Assembly (NCBI GenBank): GCA_903813345.2
Contig: CAIIXF020000003.1
Span: forward strand, 4,487,815-4,551,814
Source: Owenia fusiformis
Lineage: Eukaryota; Annelida; Polychaeta; Sabellida; Oweniidae
Reading direction: 5' to 3'
DNA length: 64,000 nt
Below, one piece after another: positions 34,687-47,500 of the stretch. Made by a program: the position numbers and the translations under genes. The number at the start of each line of letters is the position of its first letter. The first letter of the stretch is position 1. Under the pieces are notes generated by a model, which worked only from the letters and a program-made list of their open reading frames with translations, had not been told where the DNA came from and did not search any database.

Positions 34687-35542
34687 ATGAAAACTAAAAA
34701 CATGGCGTGCATCGACGAAAAATTTGAACAGCTAATGTTAAACCAACCACAGTCAGTTGAACGAAACGATAGTCTCACCTCAGATGATATACTCGGTCCG
34801 ATGTCGCCGTTTTCCGACTCAAACGGCCCAGATAGCGATAGGTGCAGTTACCATGGAGATATAAGTGGGCTAGATGAGGCGTCGTTAGTTGACGTTGATG
34901 GAACAATCGAAGATGATTTAAAACTTTCACGTAGCGATTCACAACGTCTGCGCCATCTATTGGCAACACGGCGAATAAACAATGGCGGAACAAGCCCCCG
35001 GTCGCCGCGCGCTCCACGCACACAATTCCCGACACGATCGCAATCATATAAACGACCAAAATCACGACCGGCGAATCTCGATCTCCAAATTAATCTCGAA
35101 CAGGAGGAAATGCGACCAAGAACCTCAAGTATGCCGTCAAGAAACACATACAAGAAACCGGATATGAATTACCTCCGTGTGGGGAACGCCGATAGTCCAG
35201 GATCACCGCGAATGGGTGACTTATATCGCGTTCGTAGTTTTAGAACAACAAAACGTGGACAGCTAATTAACCATGGGGATTCATTTAAAAGAAAATGGCG
35301 AAGCTCAGCAAGCATTGCATCCGAGGCAAGCTCCGGATGTTCAAGTCCGGGATTCAGGGATCGCACAGAGAGTATTAATTCCCGGGGAAGCACTATCACG
35401 AGCTGCGAATCACACGGGGAGCCGGAAATCACCCCCGTGTACCAGGCCCTCATTCTAGGGGGCTCTAGAGTCGGTAAATCGGCTCTTGCTCAACAATTTA
35501 TGACGTCAGAGTATATGGGGGACTACGACACATTAAGTGCAG
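34687..35542 (+). CDS. RGK GTPase coding exon 1 (N-terminal extension and P-loop)
   Basis: This exon encodes residues 1-285 plus the first base of codon 286. A pyrimidine-rich tract ending in CAG at 34681-34684 lies two bases before the ATG, so an upstream non-coding 5' exon probably exists and has not been found. An in-frame ATG at 34633 lies before that acceptor and is less likely. A second ATG at 34702 (residue 6) is an alternative start. The segment is rich in Ser, Arg and Asp. RTSSMP (145-150) fits the mode I 14-3-3 pattern RxxSxP and resembles the N-terminal RRxSMP/RRxSTP site of vertebrate RGK proteins. The exon ends with donor GTGAGT at 35543. Reading through the donor adds an unrelated tail and a stop at 35640. 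Confidence 0.93.
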
Positions 35543-38500
35543 GTGAGTCTTTGATTCATAATTTCTTGGTACTTACATGTACTTCCATACACACGAGGTT
35601 GCCAATCATTCTTCAAACATATTCCAGTTGTTATAGGTAATTCATGTAAAATATCATTTGTTTATCAATGCATAAGCTAATGATAACTGGGTACAAAGCA
35701 CACTTCTATATAAATATATTGTTTAAAAAATAAACATGTATATACATAGGCAATGCAAAGGGATGTGCCATTTGATCCGAATACCCACATCCTCAATTGT
35801 TCAGAGAGTATTGCTTCACAAGTCGAACAAAAGACAAAAATTGGCAAAATACGGATAGTAAGAGATCATAATCTAGTTCATTTCCAATAAGGATTGTCAT
35901 TTTATTGCTGGATGTACGTTTGGCCTGATTAGGGCATCAAATAAATCCTATATTACGAAAACATACCCGGATGACGATGATATCTTTAACAATGTGGCGA
36001 AAATAAGTATTGTAATACAGGAACAATTTGAAAGTCTTCATCTGGTCATTAGTCTTATATAATTGATTCCCGATATAAGGAAAGTGAGCGCCTGAGAAAT
36101 GAGACACAGAAGTTGTTTATGTATGATCGATCATAAGCCTACTTCTATCATTTAGATGGACGTACTGCATGTATGTTATACTCAATGGGCTTGCTGATTT
36201 TTAATTTCCTTAGTGTATACATTTTATGTAAAAGTACCTCCTCATGACTGGTATTAATTTAGAGTTTGCTTTTTCTTGGGGTTTACGAAAAAGACCGACC
36301 GCCGTTCACTGACCAGTCACTCTCAACAGTTGGGATCACACGTCGTCGGTGGTCGGCCTTTGTCTTGTTAAGTTTTCCCGTAGAAACGATGGGTTGCAGG
36401 TCAGGATCCTAAGTGTTTGCTTGCCTTTCGTTTTAACCATTCTAACTTAATTGAAAATAACAAAATGGGTTGGATGATAAAAACATGACTAAGGCCTCCT
36501 AAAGTTTCATATATACGTTTTTTGTCCGATCCCAAAGACTGTCAGCTTCTTTGATATTTCTGAACAGACGCTCTCTTCGAAAATATCTCAATCATTTTCA
36601 ACTAAATGTAATGGAGTTAATTACGCCGGTGGGCTCGATTAATCTATGGAGGTATTATCAACCAATAAAGGAGAAATCCAGCCTACAAATTAAATCAGTC
36701 GCAGATGAGTTATTAATTTATTAGAATCGAAGTGTTTTAACAAGAACATTGCGAAAAAGTAAGGCGTTAACAAGCGTTCTGCGATCCAAGATTAAGTATT
36801 AGGGTTGTCAAACCTTTCGAGCAGAGTGTACGCCAGTAACCTACACTCCCCTCCTTAAGTTTGGAAACCGTTTAGTCGTTAACTTATCAAAGCTGTCATT
36901 TTTTGAATCCCTATTTGTTCCTTTTAGTAAAGTTTGGAAAACAACAGAATTTATACTTTTTAAATCGCTTAAAAGGCTTTAATACTTAAAACGCCTAAAC
37001 AGACTCGGGTGAGTGATCTAAAAGTGGACCTTCGGTTGTTAAATTAAGGAGGGTGGAGTGTAATATATTTTCTTGGTACTTTATTCGTCTACGCCTTGTA
37101 ATGAATATTATTTATTGGACAAAACATACACAAAGCATCAAAGGGCTTTATCAATTCCCCAGACAAAAATCCATCAAAGAGCAGTACAAAACATGATAGT
37201 AACATTTTAATGGAATGGATATGAATATTAATCCGAAAACAATGCAAGCAAGTTGCTTCTGAGAAATAATTTGAAAAGAGATGATCGTATATTTATATAT
37301 ATATATACACATGTGATCAAACGGGAATATCGATATCTTTATCGCAGGTACGCATATAAAGAGAATCGATACAATGGAAAATGAGGTATCAGTCTATACG
37401 CTAATGCATTTTGTCACGATATGATCAAATGGCTAATACCAGTGGGGAGTTAGATAATAATGATTTCCTTGCTCGGATAATTCTATTACACAGCGGAAAT
37501 GGAAACGTTGTATTTTATCCGATGAGTGCCATGATAACTTTAAGTGATTTACCAGTTCGTAATACAAGCACAGGTTTTCCAGCATACGTGTATTTTAAGG
37601 GTTACGATTTTGAACCGCAAGCGAAGGTGGCCGATGATGGCCGATGATGGCCGATGATTGCCGAAGATCTAACTCTAACGCTTCAATTACGTTGATTGGT
37701 TCCTTGAGGCATATTCGACGATAAACAATTTCTTTAAAATCAGATTCGGAAATCCCATCTGTATTCGAATTAAAAAAGTGTAAATGTCAAAGAACTAAAT
37801 TCGTTTTACTCTTATGTTTAATCCAAGCCCTTGGCACTTTAAGCCTCATCCTACTTCAACTACAAAGCATCAAAGGGTGCGGATAAAACAAGTTCTTACT
37901 TTTTCCGACAACATAAGTTCAGCATTTATCCTATAGTCTGAGTGAACCATTACGGTGGCTTTGAAGAAAACTTTTACTTGCAAGTAGACGCTATGATTAC
38001 AGGGAATAGTTGGCAGGCTTCCTTTCGTGATTTGAAAGACATTTCTCATTTTAAAGACGAGGGAGATAACCTCATATAGTAAAATACCTATTCTTAATCA
38101 AAAAATGAACTTTTATTTGCTTGGCACAACCCCCTTCATAAACTTGCCAAGCGGAAGTCCTCTTTTGGCTGACTTATCAAAGATGACAGATGTTTAATCA
38201 TGCACAATACATACTAAGGTTTTATAGCTATAGACATTCTTTCACAATACGTTTTTCAAAACTGATCTGAGGTTTTAACAACCCCAAATGAATTATTGAA
38301 GTAAAAGTATTATTTACCAGGGACCATTGATTCTAAAGTATGCGTCGTCTAATCAAGCTCCGCAAAACGTTAAGTTATTATTATAAATATCTTGATGGCC
38401 ATCTCGAATTCGGAAACAAGATCGCTTTATTAGCAAATACTTTTAATTTCGTCCGTAAATTGAATCATATTTGCTCTCAGGAATAAGAAAACTTGTTATA

Positions 38501-41500
38501 AGTTATGATAAATGATGTATAAGATGGGGATACAAGAGATATGCAAATAGAAATCCCAAGCAACTTAATTCGAAACATTATATTTAATGTAATTTGTTAC
38601 GATGTCATTGTAACGATTTGAAATATGAATGGCATTAGTTAAGTATGTGGAGGATTTTATCATACATGTTCTGGGCCAGTTATACTTTTTGTAACTATTT
38701 GCTCTACGTAAAAGAAAATGTAATTATCTCAATTTTGATTCCTTTACCTTACACAATGAACATGATTACATTTCTAAAGCATGTCTCTGCGAGTACCTAG
38801 CTAATCTAAACATATTTTCGATCCCGTTTTTTCGTCCCATTGACTCACATGTTGAATCTTGTTGATCTTTGAAAACCTCCAAATCTCGTTTCTTATCTTT
38901 TCTCAATATTGCAATCATCGTACATGTACTAGGTACTGACCACCATGGCAATTTTTCTCGGAGTACGATCCTTACTCACTAAAACCCTTATTTAACTTTA
39001 GCTTGTTACTAAGGAATTCAAGATGCACGTTTTTAACACAATCTACATGAACGTGTAATAATTTTACTTTTACCCTCTCAATTATTATTCCCAGACCTAA
39101 TTACATCTACAGTATTTTCCTTATCAACATTTATATTCAATCCGGGAAGTAAGTACCATAGTAAGTAGTATTACTACAGTAGTACAGTAAGTGCTACATC
39201 GAGGAGAACTAATCCCTAAAGGGCCATAATTCTACACGTCCGCGTATACGTTTTGTTAAAAACGTGTCGCTTAACCTCTCTATTCCCTAAATCAGATTCT
39301 TTATCGGTTTCTGTCTACATCGAACTTGAAAATTGCTTATATTGATATTTAATCAAAGTCAGTCAATAAATGTTTTTGTCAACCTAGGAATAATACGATT
39401 ATGAGTTTGTAGATTGTAATTTGATTTATTAAGATGCTGTATAATAAATGTCATTTCGACTTAAACTGCTCAACACAACTTTTTATCCATTGAACGTAAT
39501 ACGATTCGTATAAATCATAAATTGATTAACCCAATGAATCTTTTATCGATCTAATGTCTCATTCAATTTTTGAGATTATTGTCTCGCCATTATCGGATTA
39601 AGGCCTCATTTAAAGTGTCTTCGATGGATGTCAATAGATGGCGAAGAATTCCAATGGATAATACATAAGTAATAACACGATATTGAATTGCACAAATAGC
39701 AATTATACAGAATGGTGAAGCCTTAAGTACACTCCCCTACATAAGTTTCGCAATCGGAAATTTCGATTTAAACCTATCAGTCAAGCCAAGTAAGTAAGTC
39801 AACGTTCGAAAATAAAAATCTCAAAAATCGTACATCTTTGATTTCCAAAATAATTTGTGAGGTGGTTATTTAGATGATAATACACATTTTAACGCACTAA
39901 TTTTGAGTACACCTCGAATCAATTCTCAACAAAGCGTTCTCGAAATAAGTATTCGAAATGTTTGAGTTCGGGATGATAAAAGTACGTTAAGATATACCGC
40001 TCCTTAACAAACTCCTTCAGGAACAAGATATAGAATCAAATGCATATTCTTCCTATTTATTCCCTGACACATGCCAATGAATGTTGCATAAGTAAATATC
40101 TCTATTTTAAAAAATTGAAAACGTTGTTCTATACAGGTGCCATTTTTTATAATTAAAATTGAACAATTTGCATTTCTAAATTGATAAGTTTCTTGGAATA
40201 CAACTTAACTGTAAACGATTTAAGTCATTAATAATATTTCCCTTAGTGAACCCATGCTGAATAGACAGTAACTGGGTCAATGTTTTGTGTTCAACCTTGT
40301 TTTCATGACTTTTAAACATGAGTCGACGATTATGTAGGAAATTTCATTTTCAAATGTAAGCGTGTCAACTCCTGTTTTTGCACAATATTTTGCCCTTTAT
40401 AATGATAGATCGCCAAAATATGCATGTACCTCTCAATTAGGCGATATGTTTTTCAATTGATAGATGTAAACTATAAACTCAAACAAAAATTCAAACCACC
40501 CGCTCTATTATTTTGATTACACAAGACGAAATATCCACTCCCGGGGAGCACTTTGGTATCACTTTGAAGGAGGATTCTTGAAAAATCGTTCGAATTTTCA
40601 CAAAAGGTTTCACGTAATTTTATTGCTTTGTTTAAGCCTCGACTTATAGCATACTCAAATCCGATACCATAATTATGAATCAAAATGAAACATTAAATTC
40701 ACCAGGTTAAATAATAAACCGTTTCGAGAATTGATGATTTGAGTTAATTGTGGATATTTTTATAAATGTAAGTTGGCATGTAATCGACAGTTAATGTACA
40801 CACATGATGTATGTATCAACGTGTGACTTAAATATCAATTCGTGACTATCACATTTGGCTTCCAAAAATTAAGTTGGAAATTACAGTGGTAGGAGATTAA
40901 CGAAAACGTCAATCACATCCAAATATCCGGACGACGTCAAGTATTAACAAAACACTTTTCGTGCATCTCGAACATGGCAAGGTTCTGTTATCCAGCAATG
41001 TGCATTTCGAAAGAAAAAATTCACAAATATCAACAAATTTCATTGAGTAGGATATTACATTCGAAATCACAACTTTCAAATTATTTTTTATAACCGAGAA
41101 TTGTAAGAACTTGAAACATGTTGTGAGTTTTTCAAACGGCATATCCTCATTCATGTTCTTTGACAAGGATGAATCCATTTGAAAACATGGATTTTCTTGA
41201 TTATTCTTCAAAACTACCCTTGAAATATAAGTATGTAGGATATTACAGTGTAAATTGACACGCATTTGTTTGATCGATATCCTGAACAAATAAATGCAGT
41301 ACCGTCTTGCAATATTTGAAAACCGAAAGTTCATTCTGTATGTAAACAAGAAAAAATACATTTATGGTTGGTTCATAATGAAAAATGGCGAATAACATAT
41401 ATCTTTGAAGTAGGTGTATACAGGGACACAGTGGAAAATCAGAAATTTAGGTCATATCCCAAAGATTGCTTCACCAATATGTAACAGAACATCAAAATTA

Positions 41501-44500
41501 TCATTTACAAGTTTGCTGATAGGTTTATTGAAAATAATTAACCAGAGGTTTACTTCAATTGTGGCACCATTCTTAGTAAATATTGATGAACATACGAATA
41601 TCGAATGTTGACTAAGTTACTTGTCTTGACCGCTATATGAGTTTGACGATTTAAAAAATCGTCAATTTTGTCAATTCACGAAATATTGTAATTAAGGAAA
41701 AATAAAGATTCAAACATTGATAGGTTTTGTTATACCATCCACTTAAATATTTTGGTTGCCAAACTTATTAGGGGAGTGTACATTTATAATAATACTAGGC
41801 ATATGCTTTAGACAATTAGTTAAGTGTTGTCTAATTGTGTCTCCATGGCAATGATATAATCCATGGACACCACATTGTGCGGTACATGTTACTAACTATT
41901 TTCTCCAGAGAGTGGGAAACCACTCTTCATTTTTGGTTAGAGGATCTCCATTTTTTAATCCAAAAGTTTCAGGCGGGGATGGCACCCAGGGCCGGTCTGC
42001 TATATAACAATCGTCTCCGCACCATCTTGTGCTAATGACACGTCTGGGCGTTGCTAATGTGTTGCCAGGGGCACCATGGAGCGCCTTAAAATGGAACACG
42101 ATACAATCGCCCGGTTCACACGCCCATTTTAGGACCTCATATCCATCCAGATTGGCATCAATATCTGGTAAATCTTCCCATTCCTTTTCGTCATCTTTCA
42201 CGCGTACATAGTTTTCAGCAGTTTCGAATTTCCTCGGATTGAACCATTTTCCGAACTTGTGTGAACCCTTAACAAACCGAAGCGTTGTCGCCTCAGGAAC
42301 GGGATCAATCGGCATCCAAATCGAACAACATTTATCGCCATCTATAGGAAAATATGATTGATCCATGTGCCATGGTGTTACTTTTTGGGCGCCAGCATCT
42401 TTCGTTAGTACATGTTCATAGTAGTAGGATACATAATTCGAGTTAAGTAGTTCGCCCGCGATATCCTTTGCGACAGAGTTAAGGACATAATCATTATACT
42501 CCGGGATTCTTTTCCAATTTAAATAATCGTTGAAGTATCTACCTGGGTCACCAGGGTGCGCTTGTATACTCTCCCCATACTGACTCATATCAGCCTTGTT
42601 CTTGTCAATCCCACGTGCAATAATATCCATCCATTTAATATCAAAAACACCTTTAAGAAATACGACTCCATCCTTATCAAAATGTTCCCTTTGTTCTTGG
42701 CTCACTAACGGAGGCATTGCGTTGTGTTTTGCGAAAGTGTATATAAGTTTGTCCTTCGACTCGGTTTGTAAGTTGTTATAGATAATGTTGTTTGTTGTAT
42801 ATTTCATGACATGAGCTGAACCCGGGAGTTGAACATGTGGCTTCTATGTAAACGCTATATGTAAAGTTAAATGTTAACTTTAAAAGCAACTGGACTTTAC
42901 AGCTCTCAAATAAAATGTCATGTTCCCTCAAATATTTTTCGGATATCCTCTCTTATATTTGATTCAATAGCCTTATCGCATGCAATTCTATTCACGTTGG
43001 CATCGTTACAAAATTCACTTGTTCTTAATTCTAACTAGCCCTCTATTTGTCATTTTCTTCAGCGTTTTAAAAGACAATCCCATGATATAAAATTTCAAGA
43101 ATCGTTAACAGTATACATACATGGGTCACCATACATACATGGAGGTAATGGTTGATAATGCATTTAGTTTGAAAGGTAATTGGTAATTAGGTAAAGTAAA
43201 GTAAATGAAACAAGAGAGTTTTATATGAATGTATAAAATAGATTTTGAACAATCATACAAACTACAGAAATAAAAGGTGTAGAACAAATACGCTTAAAGT
43301 CATTGTTAAATATCATATGAACATTATCGTGTCAAGTAAAAATCACTCATACTCAAACAACTATAATCAAATCACGTATATTAAAAACACTCATACTTTA
43401 ACACTAATACTCAAGACATTCATACTCACATCACTCATACTCAAGTCCCTCATACTCAAATCATTCACCCTAAAACACTCATACTCAAATCATTCACCCT
43501 AAAGACACTCATACTCAAAACGCTTATACTCAAATCATTCACCCTAAAAACACTCATACTCAAATCACTCATACTCAAATCATTCACCCTAAAACACTCA
43601 TACTCAAAGCACTTATACTCAAATCATTCATCCTAAAAACACTCATACTCAAAACTCTTATACTCAAATCATTCACCCTTAAAACACTCATACTCAAATC
43701 ATTCATTCTTAAAAGATTAATACTCAAATCACTCATACTCAAATCACCCATACTCAAGACATTCATGCTCAAAACTCAAACTCAAAAACTCAAAACACGG
43801 GCAGCACATTATTTCGTCTTAGTTTACACCCATATAGCAGCTCTTGGGTTAATACTCAGTATTAAGAGGGGTACGACATTAAGATTATTTTAGAACAACT
43901 TTTCTGATCAAACTTGGAGTATTGCACCTAGGACGCTGAAATATGCTAAACTAAGGCCTTAAACGCTTTGGTATGAAGCATTCGCATCTTAATTCACAAT
44001 TTTTCAGTTGCTACAACTGTGTTAGAACCACGTCGGGAGTCGAAGATGAAGCATTCGAGTCGAGCAGGTAGCCAATTAATAATACTAAACAAACTCATCG
44101 TCTTGGAATATCAAAATTCCATTATCTTTCTCGTAAGTAATAAAGTGAAGTTTTTAGCAATAATATTTACATTTTCTTCCAAGTTCCGTATCTTAGTTGG
44201 CACAACTACTCGAACGAAGATCCATCCGTCTGCTCAAATTAAAGACGCATCGCATTCTTATTTCCGAGTTTTTTCTCCCTTATAGCTATTTAAAATGTTT
44301 GAATTATTTGCATTTTTGTACAATTAAGAGTAATAACATCACTCCTTTGGATTTCATTTTTGTCAATATTCCTCTTTTATTAATCTATTTTGCATTTTAA
44401 AATTGATCATTTTGATATTTTGTTCACGGGTCGTTATCTTTTACTTCAACAAAGCTGAGGTATGATGAGATAAATTTGAGAGGTTTAATGGTTTTATATT

Positions 44501-47500
44501 TGAACATGAAAAAATCAGACAAATATTGTGAACTGCAAAAATATGGTTTCAAATAGGTGTTTATTTTTTACTCATTATTTATCCAACTTAGTTAATAAAC
44601 GCACCATGTAGTACGAGTGTTGTCAAAAAAGTTTAGAAACTTCTACTCTTATTCAATTAGATTTTATTTTTTCGACTGGGTTTTACCTGAATTATATTCA
44701 AGTATTCTTTAGGATTGGAAGATAGTTAAACACATAAACAAATACACATTGTGTTGACATGTCAACATGTTGTTTACCAGCAATCATTACGTATGGAATG
44801 AGTGATACAACAACAATAGGCGTTCATCAAAGGTTTCTTTATTACTACATCTCAAATAATCAAGAACTCGCAAATAAACAAATACGTTAAACAATCACCT
44901 GGTGTATATATGTGTAAACAGGTTGCCTAATGTTTACCTCCAAATAAACAACAAAGCAAAATATGCAGAATTAAAGTTTTATGTTTTCACGTTCGTGATA
45001 TTTTAATAAATGTTGACTAACATATAAAACCAGATCGATACGTCTGGAACAATATCGATATATCAATAATATATACCAAAGCCTAAGATCATAGTTTACG
45101 TACTATACAGAAGTATATACAATTTTATGTTATTTTGACTCATATATCACAATAGAAACAGACCAATGAGTCTAGTATTTCCCCGATATATCAATATTAT
45201 GAATAGGTGCTGGTCTAAGTACAGTACATGCACGTAAACATGTTTTTGGTACTATACAATAATACAGACCCGAACACCTGTCGGTTGTCTTTGACTTTGA
45301 CGCTATAGTAGACTATAGCGTCAAAGTCAAAGACAACCGACAGGTAGCTAGTAGCCAATCACATTATAAATAACTAGTTCAAAAACTATCACATTTCCAA
45401 TACCAACTTCTCTCTAAGCTTTCGCTTACAGAGTTCGTTCAGTGTATAAAATAGCAGACTTGTTAACTTTCTTGCAGAAGAATGTTACAACATGGGATAT
45501 AGTTAGACGCATGATAGCCCATGATTACTCAAGTACTGATTTGCTTACTTGGTTCATTCAGTGTATAGCAAGCTCACATTCTCTCTAGACTTACACTGAA
45601 CGAACCAATGATGCAAATTACCGGGTGTATCCATTTTCTTAAAATTCGGAACAACGGCATATTTAAATATTGAAATATAGCTCTTTTTAGTGTCAACTAC
45701 ATTTACTTCCAATCGTCTATGCTAATTTAAGCATTTAACAGTGAAAATGTGACCAAAACGAAAACATGTTTTTTAATTGTTTTTTTTAAATAGTTCCGAA
45801 TATACTTCGTTTATGATTCCGTTTTCTTCAATTAAACGCATTAACATTATTTGATATATTCCTTGTTTACCAGTTTTGTTTATATTAGGATCGATGTTGC
45901 ATCGAGGCACGTCAGATTTGTACTAATTAAAGGGTGTCGATAACCTGGAAGTTCAAGATCTTTCTGTTATTTTGGGAAATTGATCGATTCATCACATTGT
46001 AAGCAAAATAGAATATATTACAGATGTTTCTGTGTTTCTGTTTCTTTATTTCCAGCTTCAAAATTATTTAAGTTTTTAAAAGTTAAAACAGAATAGGGAA
46101 ATAGTAAAAATATGTTTCTTGTCTCATGATTATGCACGATTGTGGATATGTTTGTTCGTTAATCTATTGGTGTCTAACATTAAAAGTATCTGGGTTCCTA
46201 ATTTGCATCAAGTGAAACTTAAAGTAAACTAATTGCCAAACAAGGTAGGATTTAAGATATGTATAATTTTTTGCATCGCTAAACAATGAAGTGATCACTT
46301 CATGTCTGTTACTTTATTCATTTATAATTCCTTTATTTCAATCTACTAGTATTTGAATTTAAAACCCCATGAATAATTTCCGGCTCTCTGAAGGACATTT
46401 GCTTGTTTTGGTTTTACGAGATAAGAAAAAGAGAAAAGAAATAAAGTGTTACAAGCAAAAATTAGCTAAGTTATTGTTCCCTTTGGTCATTTTATTGTCT
46501 GTTCGTCCCACTACTAAACCGACGTTATTTCCGTCGTATATCGTAATTTCTGACTTACGAACGCCATTATTAAGTCTTCGAACACTCCCCTCCATAAGTT
46601 TGGCAACTAGAAGTCCACTCATGAATCACTCATGAAAGCCTGTTTCGGTTTTGAGATTTAAAAAATGTCTTTGTCATAAATTTCTCTTGTGATTAAGGAA
46701 CAAAATTAGAATTCAGACACTGACTGGCTTAAATATGCTATCTAAACAAGTCTTTTTCTTGAGCACTAAATAAAATCATTATAAAGGTTGGGAGAAATGG
46801 CGGGAAACAAACAATAGCAGACGACATTGTAAACATTGGTCATGCTAGAAGCTATTCGAGCCAGGGTCTAAAAGCATTTAGATGTAGTTCCTTCCCCATT
46901 GACACCACTGAATAAGACATTTCACATTCCCTCTGGTCGTGTTTTCCCCCATTCCCCATTATTTCAGTCAAGTGTCTTATTTATTGCATTTAGTCGTTCG
47001 ATTGACGCGGATGCCGGGGAACATACTTCCGGTTCGTGGGAATGCATGCATTCGTTTAATGCCATTTTTTCTACTTTAGTGATATCGACTGAATGTTTAA
47101 TTTTTGATGATGTTCGACGGACACACGGCAACCTCTAATAAAGAAAACTGGTTACTAGAGAACAATCGAGAAATTCGCCAAATAATTGGCTATCTATGAG
47201 CACCTAATCACGGGGTACCATCGAATAATTTTGGCAACGTACCGGAGAACGACATTTTACGAAGAAATGGCAATAATTTAGCACAATATATTTTTTAACT
47301 AGAGTTCTACTTTGATTTTGACAAAAGTAAGTATTCCATGCAAAGGCTATTTCATTCATGAGTTTGTAGGAATTCTGTTGGAACCCAGTTCTGATTAAGT
47401 ACAAAGTTATTGAAATCGGCGCAGTCGGACTTTACTCCGAAAGATGGTTTTTCGATTATAACTTTTTACAACATTTAAGTAAAGACTTTTGAAAAAAGTA

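Noticed and set aside
34775-35458. Several 60-101 codon frames on both strands
   Set aside because: They are out-of-frame or antisense shadows of RGK exon 1.
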